64,000 nucleotides of DNA from Sporomusa sp. KB1 (GCF_007830295.1 NZ_VLKC01000002.1:2141776-2205775), one strand, 5' to 3'; positions 35,222 to 43,637 are shown, counted from the stretch's first letter. Translations and numbers: made by a program. The notes: a model not told the origin generated them from the sequence alone.

Positions 35222-36961
35222 GTGGTAGTAACAGGAGAACCGCAAGGCAGTAGGAACGCCCGTAAGGCTGGCGGTGTTTTTTATACGCCAGTACATATTG
35301 TGAAATATATTCTGGCATGCACGCTGGCGCAGCATGATATAGTGGTAAATCCGGTGCCGCGAGTTCTTGATCCAGCTTGTGGGTCAGGCAACTTTTTGGT
35401 GGCGGCCTATGATTTGCTGCTGGCTAAGTTTGTTGAGAACCTGCCTGTATTGCGAGCCAGGTATGCCAAGCAGCGATACATGATCAAAACTGTCATGACA
35501 GAACATTATCTGGAAGGCAGATCCTACTGGCGTAGAGAAAACCTGCATTACCACATTATCCACTATTGTTTATATGGAGCTGATATGGATGAAGCTGCAA
35601 TAAATAAGGCACAAGAAAGATTGTTGGAAAAGCAGGAAACACTGTCTTCACTGGATTCGGATACTATGAATTTGCTTACCTGTGACAGTCTAATTAAATG
35701 GGAAGAGGATCTGATAGAGGTGGACGGTTATACCGGCAATGACCGTTTGCGGCTAGCCGATTTTTGGACGCGAAAATATGATTATGTTATTGGTAATCCA
35801 CCCTATATCAGTTTTGGATTAAACCGGGTAGGCAAAGTGACTGCCGGGCAGGCGCAGTATTTGCGGATGAACTATCCTCATTCGGCGCAGTATAAACTTA
35901 GCTATTATGCGCTATTTTTGGAACGTGGTATTTTGGCGCTAAAGCCAGGGGGTTATCTCGGCTATATTACGCCTGACAGCTATCTGCTAGGGCGCTACTA
36001 TTCTAAAATTCGCGAGTTTATTCTCGATAATTGTAGGGTACAAGAACTGGCATTGGTAAATGCGAAGGTATTTGGCGGCGTGGTAGTGGGAATTCCGGCT
36101 ATTACCATTTTGCAAAAAGAAAGTAGTGAGGAAGCCAAATCAACGGCCGTAGTAACGGTCAAGAAAATTAATGAAACAGAGATTGTACCTACTGCCTATC
36201 AATATCCGCAGGCGTATTTCTCTGAGCAGGTGTATAAACGGTTTCGGTTGTTTTTTCTGGCAAGGGATAAAGCTATTGTTGATAAGCTGGATCAAGCCCC
36301 CTGTCGGTTTGGTGATATAACAAAAATCAGGACAGGCATGCGCTCGCTTACTGTGCAGGCAGATATAAAAAGTAAGATGAGGCAAGGCGATACCTGGCGT
36401 CCGGGGCTGGTATCCTCAGCACAGGTATTGCCTTTTGGGCTTTCCTATCAGGGTGACTGGCTGGACGTTGATCCGACCAAACTAAATAAAGGCGGTTGGG
36501 ATGGAGAAGTTATGGCTGGACCCAAGATTTTCCTCAGACAGACAGGCGATAGTTTAATCGCTGCTGTAGACAAATCGGGGTACTACCATCTGAATAATAT
36601 TCATTCGCTGGTGGTAGATAAAGGTGAGCTTAGTTTAGAATATTTGGTGGCTATTCTTAATTCCCGGTTAATGAATTTTTATTATCAGACTGTCACTTTG
36701 GAAAAAGGGCGATCTATGGCGCAAGTGGATATTGAAATGGTGGAAAAACTGCCGCTAATCATTGACGAACAGCGTGTCGGTTTGTTAGTTCAGTTAGCAA
36801 AACAGTTGGCCGAGCAGGGTGGCTGTGGAATTGAAGATAATGGTATCTATAATGAACTGAATAAAGTAGTCTATGAGATATATGGGTTATCTGTAAGCGA
36901 TAGCCTGTATATTGAGCAGAGCATTAGCAAGGGCAAGCAGGCGAAGAGGCGATGTGAATAG
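35222..36961 (+). CDS. Orphan N6-adenine DNA methyltransferase, CamA-like
   Basis: A 579-aa class I methyltransferase. FYTPVHIVKYI is the N-terminal FxTP motif, RVLDPACGSGNFLVAAYDLL is SAM motif I, YGADMDEAAI is motif II and VIGNPPYISFG is catalytic motif IV. Residues about 360-550 look like a TaqI-type target recognition domain (YYHLNNIHSLVVDKGELSLEYLVAILNS). No restriction gene is adjacent. From memory, length (~577 aa) and N-terminal wording resemble CamA, the C. difficile methyltransferase conserved for sporulation. Its position 101 bp after yabG fits such a role. GTG 35222 (GGAGG) is chosen over TTG 35189. Confidence 0.88.
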   Translation: MVVTGEPQGSRNARKAGGVFYTPVHIVKYILACTLAQHDIVVNPVPRVLDPACGSGNFLVAAYDLLLAKFVENLPVLRARYAKQRYMIKTVMTEHYLEGRSYWRRENLHYHIIHYCLYGADMDEAAINKAQERLLEKQETLSSLDSDTMNLLTCDSLIKWEEDLIEVDGYTGNDRLRLADFWTRKYDYVIGNPPYISFGLNRVGKVTAGQAQYLRMNYPHSAQYKLSYYALFLERGILALKPGGYLGYITPDSYLLGRYYSKIREFILDNCRVQELALVNAKVFGGVVVGIPAITILQKESSEEAKSTAVVTVKKINETEIVPTAYQYPQAYFSEQVYKRFRLFFLARDKAIVDKLDQAPCRFGDITKIRTGMRSLTVQADIKSKMRQGDTWRPGLVSSAQVLPFGLSYQGDWLDVDPTKLNKGGWDGEVMAGPKIFLRQTGDSLIAAVDKSGYYHLNNIHSLVVDKGELSLEYLVAILNSRLMNFYYQTVTLEKGRSMAQVDIEMVEKLPLIIDEQRVGLLVQLAKQLAEQGGCGIEDNGIYNELNKVVYEIYGLSVSDSLYIEQSISKGKQAKRRCE

Positions 36962-37139
36962 TGAGGTCTTCTTTCCTTTATACATAAATTGTTATATGCC
37001 CGGAAACAGGAGTTTACACAAAAGGAGCGAATATTACATAACATCAGACTGAGTGATCAGTTTGCAACCAAATAAATGCCAATATAACGGCACTTATATC
37101 CTTAAAAACAAACACTAGAAGGTTGGTTATGTAAAATTA

Positions 37140-37844
37140 ATGAAGCTTAAAAAATCGGTAACTAAAACAATTCTCGGGTTGATGATAATGTCGCTGCTTA
37201 CTACCTCTTTTGGTGGTGCATGGGCGACAACGGCTTATGCGGCAGAGGTAAAAGATGAATCTATTCAAAATGGGGATGACAAGGCAGTTATTGGCGGCTT
37301 AGTAGCTCTTGGTTTACTAGCTATGGTTGTTAGTGGAAAAAAGGGTGGCACCAGTGAGTCGGCAAGAAAAAATACTACGACGACTCCGACGACGACTACT
37401 ACTACGCCGGGTACTTCTACTACAGGCTCAACATCTCAGACGACAACAACTACCTCAGGGCTTACAGCCGATGAAGCCAAAGCATTTCAATTATTAAACG
37501 CTGATCGCGCAGCCAATGGTCTGCCTGCGCTCAAAATCAACATGAGCCTGGTGCGTTTAGCAGAAAACTATGGACAGGATATGATTAACCGTAACTATTT
37601 TTCGCACTACAATCCGGAAGGACAATCTCCTTTCGATCGTATGAAGCAAGCGGGTATTAGCTACAGCGCCGCCGGTGAGAATCTGGCCATCAACAGTAAT
37701 GTAACGGCTGCTGAAAAAGCCTTTATGAGCAGCTCCGGTCATCGGGCCAATATTTTGAACTCCAACTATACTGATGTGGGTATTGGCGTTCGTACTAATA
37801 CTGCAGGGTCTGTGTATGTAGTGCAAGAGTTTATCAAAAAATAG
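37140..37844 (+). CDS. Secreted CAP-domain protein (YkwD-like)
   Basis: A 234-aa exported protein. A signal peptide (ILGLMIMSLLTTSFGGAWATTAYA) and a second hydrophobic stretch near 50-65 precede a Thr-rich linker (about 78-110, runs of ACN codons). The CAP/SCP domain (about 110-234) has LLNADRAANGLPALKIN, LAENYGQDMINRNYFSHYNPEGQSPFDRMKQAG, AGENLAINS and SSGHRANILNSNYTDVGIGV. Its conserved His and Glu residues are present. In spore formers such proteins (YkwD, SafA-associated) are wall- or spore-linked; the role here is unknown. A bidirectional terminator follows. Confidence 0.9.
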   Translation: MKLKKSVTKTILGLMIMSLLTTSFGGAWATTAYAAEVKDESIQNGDDKAVIGGLVALGLLAMVVSGKKGGTSESARKNTTTTPTTTTTTPGTSTTGSTSQTTTTTSGLTADEAKAFQLLNADRAANGLPALKINMSLVRLAENYGQDMINRNYFSHYNPEGQSPFDRMKQAGISYSAAGENLAINSNVTAAEKAFMSSSGHRANILNSNYTDVGIGVRTNTAGSVYVVQEFIKK

Positions 37845-37854
37845 GAACAATTTT

Positions 37855-37904
37855 ATTGGAATAGCAAAATCCGCGCCCTTTGGCGCGGATTTTGCTATTC
37901 CAAT
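37855..37904. terminator. Perfect 23-bp inverted repeat, bidirectional terminator
   Basis: Arms 37855-37877 and 37882-37904 pair perfectly around a 4-nt loop. It separates the convergent CAP-domain and Cys-rich genes, and its right edge touches the latter's stop codon. Confidence 0.88.
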
Positions 37905-38188
37905 TACATACACTTCGGGCAGCCACCACGATGCTCATGGTAATCGAATTCGTGACCGCAATAAGGACATACTTTATATAACCGATAGGTGCAGATTCTA
38001 TAAAGCTTATAGTAACATTTAAAAGTTTTAACACATTCTTTAGTAGGCTGGCATTTCATTTTGGGAGTGCAGCACGACATATCCATATCGTTGCAGTCAT
38101 CATCCATCGGTTCATGTTTGTCAGGACCGTCGCATTTGCTATAATCATCATCGCACTTCCAGTTGGGATATTTTTTATAAGACTTCAT
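37904..38188 (-). CDS. Small Cys-rich protein with C-terminal zinc ribbon
   Basis: A 94-aa protein I do not recognise. The N-terminal half is Asp/Lys/Cys-rich (KCDDDYSKCDGPDKHEP, SCCTPKMKCQPTKECVKTFKC). A Tyr-rich middle follows (YYKLYRICTYRLYKV), and a zinc ribbon (CPYCGHEFDYHEHRGGCPKC) ends the chain. Cys/Tyr-rich small proteins next to SPOCS genes resemble spore coat components, but that is only inference. AGGAGG lies 9-10 bases before its ATG, so it is clearly translated. Confidence 0.75.
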   Translation of the reverse strand: MKSYKKYPNWKCDDDYSKCDGPDKHEPMDDDCNDMDMSCCTPKMKCQPTKECVKTFKCYYKLYRICTYRLYKVCPYCGHEFDYHEHRGGCPKCM

Positions 38189-38705
38189 TAATTATATTAC
38201 CTCCTTATTTATTTAGATGGGCATGTTTTCTCCCCCTAGGGGGAAGAGCATCTGATATATACTATGAATAACAGGGAAAAAATGTTATGTTGTTTTCCGG
38301 TATTGTGTTTATATATCAGCAGTGAAGAAGTTTACAGGTAGATTCTGTGAGGTCAAGGCACAATGAACTATATAGTAAAGAAAAGAAGCTGAAATCTTTA
38401 TAAAACCAAGAATTTCAGCCTCTTTAAAAAGAGCAGTTAAGTAAAGTTATCTACTTTTTTATATTAACGGAAGATGTACGGATCAAGCTTGTGGAGGAAG
38501 GCACCATACATCTTCCGTAATTTTTTTATTTCAACAAATTGTAGGTATCAGTATAACCAAATAATTTTAGAATTCCTTTAGAAAATAATGTAAGACATAA
38601 TTGGTTTACAGACAAATATATTTTAAATAATTACCTGCGATAATAAAAAAAATATATATAATCGATTTTAACATAATTTTTTGGCGGCTATAGGAGGGAT
38701 ATACT
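38189..38705. other. 517-bp intergenic region with several hairpins
   Basis: No ORF with a ribosome-binding site. It holds a perfect 14-bp palindrome (TCCCCCTAGGGGGA, 38231-38244), a hairpin at 38382-38425 (GCTGAAAT/ATTTCAGC core), a terminator-like hairpin at 38467-38530 and AT-rich promoter-like sequence before the next gene. Confidence 0.6.
38467..38530 (+). ncRNA. Terminator-type hairpin with long loop, possible small RNA end
   Basis: A perfect 12-bp stem (38467-38478 with 38507-38518) encloses a 28-nt loop that contains GGAGGAAGG, and is followed by seven T. It may be the 3' end of a small RNA starting further left; no gene just upstream needs it as a terminator. Confidence 0.4.
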
Positions 38706-39092
38706 TTGGCAGCACAGGTGATTCCGTTTCCTGCGAAATCTGAACCCAACTTAACGGAAATAGAGAAGCTCATTCGGGAGTGGCTGTTCAATGTATCGGA
38801 AGATCAGGATTTCATTGAGACTGTGGCTTCGCGGATGATGAGTTTTATCAATAATTATGCCAATAAATGGTTTGAGCCTACGTTCAATTTAGTTGTACCA
38901 TCAACGTTAACCCTGGAAGAAAGGAAAGCACTTTGGGTTTCCATTGAAACAGGTGTTGACGAAACTGCCAAACAGGTACAAGAAATGATTAATAAGATAA
39001 TTGTAGAACGATTTTTCCTTGAGATAGAAATATATGAAAGTAAGGAAAAAGGGAAAATGGAAAAAAAAGAATTATTGTGCCCTAAGTGGTAA
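38706..39092 (+). CDS. Hypothetical protein
   Basis: A 128-aa protein I do not recognise. It is mostly helical and charged, with a central segment (SRMMSFINNYANKWFEPTFNLVVPSTLTLEERKALWVSIETG) and a Lys-rich C terminus. No signal peptide or membrane helix is seen. A strong AGGAGGG lies 7 bases before TTG 38706, which makes it a real gene. A terminator follows at 39120. It stands next to the SPOCS genes. Confidence 0.6.
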   Translation: MAAQVIPFPAKSEPNLTEIEKLIREWLFNVSEDQDFIETVASRMMSFINNYANKWFEPTFNLVVPSTLTLEERKALWVSIETGVDETAKQVQEMINKIIVERFFLEIEIYESKEKGKMEKKELLCPKW

Positions 39093-39119
39093 GCGAAACA
39101 AGCATAAGGCAGGAAAAAG

Positions 39120-39153
39120 CATTTGTAGTTCTATTGACTACAGATGTTTTTTT
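39120..39153 (+). terminator. Rho-independent terminator
   Basis: A 10-bp stem (39120-39129 with 39137-39146, one wobble), 7-nt loop and T-run. Confidence 0.8.
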
Positions 39154-39303
39154 GTTTGTTACATGATGGAAATTTCGGGGTATGTTTTCCGGACATTAGT
39201 CATAGTTATAGCTTAGAGATTTGCCTGCAGTAATACATTTTTTGTCACATAAAAATTAGTGCAGGCATATATATAATTAGAATATACAAAGGGGGGAATC
39301 TGC

Positions 39304-39978
39304 ATGAACGATAGAGCCAATAACAAGTGCACTCTTGGCATTGAAACCGGAACTATTATCGTGCGTCAAATAGTGGGAGAAAAAGAAAAACAAAAAGCAC
39401 TGGATATTCACGTGGTTGTTCCGGAAAGAAAACCTTCCATTGAGCAAATTGTTGATGTATTTGTTAAAGAAGTAGAAGTAAATAGTGTTGATGTAATTAC
39501 CGATAAAGTTATTGTTCGGGGTGAGTTCGAGATTAAAGCCATTTATGTAGCCGCTCTGCCTGAGCAGCCTGTTCATGCTGTAGAAGTTAAGCATTATCGG
39601 TGGACTCTTGATATTGATATTCCTGGGGCACGCCGGGGGATGGATGCTGAGGCTAGCGTTATTGTTGAGTTTGTGGATTATGATGTTGAAGACCATCACC
39701 GTGCCTATAAATACAAAAATTTTGAGCCTATCGAATGTGATGACGGCGAGGACGATGATGATGACAATGACTGTTACGACTACGACCACGACCACGACAA
39801 TGACTGTCACGACCACGACCATGATCATGACCATGATTGTGACCATCATGGTCACCATCATCATCGCAACTGCCGGGAATTTGACGTATCAGTTATTTTA
39901 AAAGTCATCGCCAAAGTTATGACTGATCGGGAAGTTACTATTGGAACGGGAACGTTGCCAACTACACCCAAAGGTTAG
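39304..39978 (+). CDS. SPOCS-domain protein with Asp/His-rich insert
   Basis: A 224-aa protein with a SPOCS (DUF3794) domain, found in spore-coat proteins and SipL-type spore morphogenesis factors. Residues about 30-125 give the domain (DIHVVVPERKPSIEQIVDVFVKEVEVNSVDVITDKVIVRGEFEIKAIYVA). It is then interrupted by a stretch of about 45 residues made almost only of Asp, His and Cys (about 147-192), and completed by EFDVSVILKVIAKVMTDREV. The insert is an obvious metal-binding candidate (Zn, Ni, Co or Ca). GGGGGG precedes ATG 39304. The following paralogue lacks the insert. Confidence 0.85.
   Translation: MNDRANNKCTLGIETGTIIVRQIVGEKEKQKALDIHVVVPERKPSIEQIVDVFVKEVEVNSVDVITDKVIVRGEFEIKAIYVAALPEQPVHAVEVKHYRWTLDIDIPGARRGMDAEASVIVEFVDYDVEDHHRAYKYKNFEPIECDDGEDDDDDNDCYDYDHDHDNDCHDHDHDHDHDCDHHGHHHHRNCREFDVSVILKVIAKVMTDREVTIGTGTLPTTPKG
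39745..39870 (+). repeat. Low-complexity GAC/CAC/CAT codon tract
   Basis: A purine-pyrimidine alternating tract that encodes the Asp/His-rich insert. Such tracts can change length by slippage. Confidence 0.75.
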
Positions 39979-40015
39979 GGTTTTCTTTAGGTATCAACGG
40001 AGAGGGGGGGAAACC

Positions 40016-40975
40016 ATGGATGATAAAACGAGAGCAGCTTCTGGTTCAAGTAATACTTCCGGTGTGACTACGAAAACAGTTGCCGGTGTAACTACTGTTG
40101 ATAGTGCTGAATTGGAATGCGGCTGCCCGGAACCAGGTCCGGAGACAATTGAGGTAGAACAAGTCCTGGGTGCTGAAATGGCCCAACGGGTTGTGGAACT
40201 TGATTTGTTTGTTCCGGCGCAGAAGCCAGATATTGAACAAGTAGTTGACGTATATGTGAAGGAGCTGGAAATTAACAAAGTTGATGTTATTCCTGACAAG
40301 GTCATTGTGCGTGGTGAATTAGAGGTAAAGGTAATGTATGTTGCTGATTTACCTGATCAGCCGGTACACGCGTTTGAGAAAAGGCACATTCGTTGGACGC
40401 GGGATATTGTGATTGATGGTGCTGAACCTGAGATGAAGGCAACTGCCGATGCAACTGTGGAATTTGTTGACTATGATTTCCACTGCCATCATGATAGGCG
40501 CAAGGTGCATATTACTATTGTACTTAAGGTCTGGGCCCGGGTAGTTACTACCACCGAGATGGATGTATATGCATTAAGTCCTATCGATGAAATCGGTGTA
40601 GTTGGAAGTACTACATCAACAGACAAAGTCAGTGCCAGTCAGTTTACTGATGAAAATGTATCAGCTGCAGAAACTGGTGGTGGAAACATAGCAGGGTTTG
40701 GCGAACAAAATGTTATCGTCACCGGTCCGATGACACCGACCGCTGGTACAGCCACTAGTGCCACCGGCACGGTAACAGTAACTGGCAATACAGTTAATAT
40801 CAGAAGTGGACCTGGCACAAATTTCCCTGTTGTAACAAAGGTTAACAAAGGCACGACATTAACTGTTAAGGAACAGGCTTTTGGTTGGTACAAAGTAGTG
40901 CTTACTGATGGTACTACCACTGGCTGGATAGCCAGTTGGCTGGTAAATAGCACTACAGTTAATGCAAAAGGGTAA
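40016..40975 (+). CDS. SPOCS-domain protein with C-terminal SH3b domain
   Basis: A 319-aa paralogue of the preceding gene. A Ser/Thr-rich N terminus with a Cys pair (ECGCPEPGPE) leads into a SPOCS domain (about 60-185, ELDLFVPAQKPDIEQVVDVYVKELEINKVDVIPDKVIVRGELEVKVMYVADLPDQPVHAFEK). A Thr-rich linker follows, and a bacterial SH3 domain (about 255-310, GNTVNIRSGPGTNFPVVTKVNKGTTLTVKEQAFGWYKV) ends the protein. SH3b domains bind peptidoglycan, so it may link coat to cortex (inference). ATG 40016 follows AGAGGGGGGG; the longer frame upstream overlaps the first gene and is rejected. Two terminators follow. Confidence 0.9.
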   Translation: MDDKTRAASGSSNTSGVTTKTVAGVTTVDSAELECGCPEPGPETIEVEQVLGAEMAQRVVELDLFVPAQKPDIEQVVDVYVKELEINKVDVIPDKVIVRGELEVKVMYVADLPDQPVHAFEKRHIRWTRDIVIDGAEPEMKATADATVEFVDYDFHCHHDRRKVHITIVLKVWARVVTTTEMDVYALSPIDEIGVVGSTTSTDKVSASQFTDENVSAAETGGGNIAGFGEQNVIVTGPMTPTAGTATSATGTVTVTGNTVNIRSGPGTNFPVVTKVNKGTTLTVKEQAFGWYKVVLTDGTTTGWIASWLVNSTTVNAKG

Positions 40976-41075
40976 AGAAAATATGGCTTATACCGAGCCT
41001 TGAAGGATAGTGGAACCCGAGGTTGCCCTTATCCTGTTTTTAAGAAGTTAAACCTTTTGTTAGGATAAAATAGCG

Positions 41076-41110
41076 ACCCAGGGATAGTAATCATCCCTGG
41101 GTATTGTTTT
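41076..41110 (+). terminator. Terminator after the SPOCS pair
   Basis: A perfect 10-bp stem (41076-41085 with 41093-41102), then ATTGTTTT. Confidence 0.88.
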
Positions 41111-41122
41111 AATTTGCTCAAG

Positions 41123-41160
41123 CCAAAATCCCGGAGGCGCTAAGCTGCCGGGATTTTTGG
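41123..41160 (+). terminator. Second, tandem terminator
   Basis: CCAAAATCCCGG pairs with CCGGGATTTTTGG (one bulge). It lies just before the HipA-like gene. Confidence 0.7.
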
Positions 41161-41209
41161 TCCAGATGAAAAGGTTAAATCTTTATCAGCGGTGAGAGGA
41201 GATGGCCTA

Positions 41210-42013
41210 ATGTATCGGGCGTTAAAATATATCGGTCCGGTTGGGCTGGGAGCTACATCTCCACAACTATTTCGCGCCGAAAATGACTGTGGAGAAGTAA
41301 AGGTATGTGTTGTTAAGTTATCATCCAATCGTCTTGGGTCCAAGGTTCTCGTAAACGAGTTGCTAGCTGCTCATTTTGGCGATTGGCTGAAGCTTTGCTT
41401 TCCACCAGGGGGACTTATTGACATTTCTCCGAAGGTATTGGCTAGTAGCCGGCGTTTGACTGCTGCCGCCGTACTGCCGGGTTGGCACTTTGGGTGTGAG
41501 TATTTACAAGGAGTTGGCTATGTAAACAAATACAATCTGCATCAGGCAGTAAATAAAGAGCAAATGGCTGGCGTTATGCTGTTTGACCACTTGTTCCATA
41601 ATCCTGACCGGACGGAAAATAGAAAAAATCTGCTAATTCGCAAAGAACGGGATGGCTATAAGCTGTATGCGATTGATAATTCACATTTGTTTCGTCGTGG
41701 CAAATGGACAACTGGTATGCTGGAAGAGTTAGTTGATACGATTACGGTAAATCATCGCCGTTCCTATGGTGTGCTTTTGAAATATTATCTACGGCCAGCG
41801 CAATTATTCAAGTATGCTGCAGCCGTTAAGAATATTGAGGATGCGAAATTTGCTCAGTTTATGGATAGTATTCCTGAGGAGTGGCTGCCTGATAAGGCGG
41901 AGCGGCAGGCTTTGCTTGAATTTCTTGTTAGCAGGCGTGACAAAGCCTGCTGGGTAGCAGAACAATTAAGCCAGCTAATCCCGAATATACATCGGGGTAC
42001 CGATATTTATTAA
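41210..42013 (+). CDS. HipA-like kinase domain protein
   Basis: A 267-aa member of the HipA-like kinase group (HipA_2 type). The catalytic-loop region FDHLFHNPDRTENRKNLLIRK and the metal-binding YAIDNSHLF are visible; an N-terminal GLGATSPQLFRAENDCGEVKVCVVKL could bind nucleotide. No HipB-like antitoxin lies beside it, so a toxin-antitoxin role is not supported. ATG 41210 follows GAGAGGAGAT. Its last 39 bp overlap, on the opposite strand, the 3' end of the split L,D-transpeptidase gene. Confidence 0.75.
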   Translation: MYRALKYIGPVGLGATSPQLFRAENDCGEVKVCVVKLSSNRLGSKVLVNELLAAHFGDWLKLCFPPGGLIDISPKVLASSRRLTAAAVLPGWHFGCEYLQGVGYVNKYNLHQAVNKEQMAGVMLFDHLFHNPDRTENRKNLLIRKERDGYKLYAIDNSHLFRRGKWTTGMLEELVDTITVNHRRSYGVLLKYYLRPAQLFKYAAAVKNIEDAKFAQFMDSIPEEWLPDKAERQALLEFLVSRRDKACWVAEQLSQLIPNIHRGTDIY

Positions 42014-42094
42014 GGTAAATATCTCTTCAGCATGCGCGTTATGCATCCGGATACAGCCGTTAGATACCATTTGACCAATTAGCCAGGGGGCATT
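41975..42094 (-). CDS. L,D-transpeptidase, C-terminal half (gene interrupted)
   Basis: Reading leftward from the AAT codon at 42094-42092, the frame gives NAPWLIGQMVSNGCIRMHNA and on to GTPMYIRD. This is the end of a YkuD domain with the catalytic Cys in SNGCIRM. It has no start codon of its own belonging to the family; the upstream continuation is element sequence. The missing half lies at 44614-44988 on the same strand, 2.5 kb upstream, beyond the recombinase element. The active-site His is in that other half, so this fragment alone cannot work. Confidence 0.88.
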   Translation of the reverse strand, partial: NAPWLIGQMVSNGCIRMHNAHAEEIFTLINIGTPMYIRD

Positions 42095-42122
42095 GATGCT
42101 TTGAGCAAATAAGCATGACAAA

Positions 42123-43637
42123 TTATATCGTTTCCCACGTAATTTTAAACACTGGCGGCTTTTTGACACTTGGTTTGTCAGTTCTTACTACGGTAACTTT
42201 TGTAAGCACAGCTCTGATAATGGATTTCTTTTCATCAGGCGTAAGATCGCCTTGCTCAATCAAGGGTCGTAGTTGAGCGGCGACTTCCGCGAAACTTAAT
42301 TTTGCTGCAACAGGTGCTTCGAGAGGTTTCAGTACATTTCTTCTTTCTTCGATATCAATTAATTGTGCTCGTATTTGGTCCAGCTCTTCCTCGGCATCTT
42401 TTTCAGATAGCTTTTGCTGCCTAAACCACTTAGTAATCGTTTCACGGCGCTTTACAAGTTCAGACTCCATTTGATTGAGTCTTTTGGTCTCTACCTTGTT
42501 GTTGGCAACCGGCTTTGGTTTCGGTATGAACTTTTTAGCCTTCTCATGGTTTTTTAATGCCTCTGCCAGCTTAGACCATAGAACGGCATCTAAAGCCTCA
42601 GCAGGAAGGCTCCTGCTGGCACATTTGAGGCCTGCATTGCGAAGATCGCTGTATCTTTGTGTAGCGCACTGGTAGTAAGGCTTATAACTGCCATCTCTGA
42701 ACGCACAATGATGGGCTAGCATACGGCGGCCACAAACACCACAATACATTATTCCGGCAAAAAGATAGGGATGGATAAACGGTCTTTTTGTGGTTGCTTT
42801 GTTTTGCTTCAGCTGATGCTGTACGCGTTCAAAAGTCATCTCGTCGACAATAGCTGGCACAGGAATAGAAATCCATTCATCTTTTGGGCGTTCCATTGTC
42901 TTGCGTGTATCTATCCCGGTTTTCTGTTGCCGGTTCTTCATACTGTGAAAGGTGCCCGTGTATGTCCTATTAGTCAATAGGTTATGAAGCGAAGAGGTTG
43001 GCCAGAGTGCTTTGCCGGTAGGCGATAAAACAACTCTTTTCTTTAGTTCTTTTTGTACGCGTTCAATGCTCATCTGATCATCTATGACAAGTCGATAGAT
43101 TTCACGGACAACAGCAGCCTGCGTCTCATTAATGGTATAGGTGCAATTAGCTTGATCGTAACTATAACCAAACAATCCAAAATCCTGGATGATTTTACCC
43201 TGGGACGATTTTTTCTTTTTGCCGCGTAGTGTCCGGTCAAGTATCTTAGCTTTTTCAAATTCCGCTATGGCGCCACGCATAGAGAAAAACAACCTTCCTT
43301 CCGGACTGGCATCATAGTTCCCGGTAATGAACCGCAATTCGACCTTTGCTTTTTCCATCTCTTCCGCTACTAGTAGTTGAATAGATAGTTTACGGGCTAG
43401 TCGATCAGGATCATACACGACAACCGTTTCAATTCTCCCGGCAGCAATATCGTCGCGGAGACTAGTTAAGGCCGGACGGTCGATAAATTCGCCGCTATAG
43501 CCCTCGTCTACATACTCTACTATGTTTGTTTTACCCTGTTTAAATAATAATGCTTTGCATGATGCTATTTGGTCAGGGAGGGAATAGCCGGTTTTCGCTT
43601 GTTCTTCTGTACTGACGCGAGCATAAATTGCGTTCAT
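42123..43637 (-). CDS. Serine recombinase, SpoIVCA/CisA-like
   Basis: A 504-aa large serine recombinase. The resolvase domain starts MNAIYARVSTEEQAKTGYSL with catalytic Ser9, and has VVVYDPDRLARKL and SPEGRLFFSMRGAIAEFEKAKI. The recombinase domain (about 150-270) and a zinc ribbon (CGVCGRRM ... C) follow, then a coiled coil (about 390-445). From memory, wording and length closely follow B. subtilis SpoIVCA (500 aa), which excises the skin element. Its stop lies 28 bp inside the attachment junction. Its only visible upstream signal is an AGGAG at a long distance from the ATG, and a CATATAGATA box at 43666-43657, loosely like a mother-cell sigma -10. Confidence 0.93.
   Translation of the reverse strand: MNAIYARVSTEEQAKTGYSLPDQIASCKALLFKQGKTNIVEYVDEGYSGEFIDRPALTSLRDDIAAGRIETVVVYDPDRLARKLSIQLLVAEEMEKAKVELRFITGNYDASPEGRLFFSMRGAIAEFEKAKILDRTLRGKKKKSSQGKIIQDFGLFGYSYDQANCTYTINETQAAVVREIYRLVIDDQMSIERVQKELKKRVVLSPTGKALWPTSSLHNLLTNRTYTGTFHSMKNRQQKTGIDTRKTMERPKDEWISIPVPAIVDEMTFERVQHQLKQNKATTKRPFIHPYLFAGIMYCGVCGRRMLAHHCAFRDGSYKPYYQCATQRYSDLRNAGLKCASRSLPAEALDAVLWSKLAEALKNHEKAKKFIPKPKPVANNKVETKRLNQMESELVKRRETITKWFRQQKLSEKDAEEELDQIRAQLIDIEERRNVLKPLEAPVAAKLSFAEVAAQLRPLIEQGDLTPDEKKSIIRAVLTKVTVVRTDKPSVKKPPVFKITWETI

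Noticed and set aside
37378-37460. Short repeats as a CRISPR or tandem-repeat array
   Set aside because: They are Thr codons of the CAP protein's linker; there are no spacers or regular repeat units. No CRISPR array was seen anywhere.
39034-39216. A 60-aa basic ORF after the hypothetical gene
   Set aside because: Overlaps the end of the preceding gene and runs across its terminator; no family match and no convincing ribosome-binding site.
39277-39864. A 195-aa minus-strand ORF rich in Val/Ile/Met
   Set aside because: It is the antisense of the Asp/His codon tract in the SPOCS gene; low complexity and no ribosome-binding site.
41975-42169. A stand-alone 64-aa gene on the minus strand
   Set aside because: Its first 25 residues are element sequence overlapping the recombinase gene's end, and only the part from 42094 on is L,D-transpeptidase.
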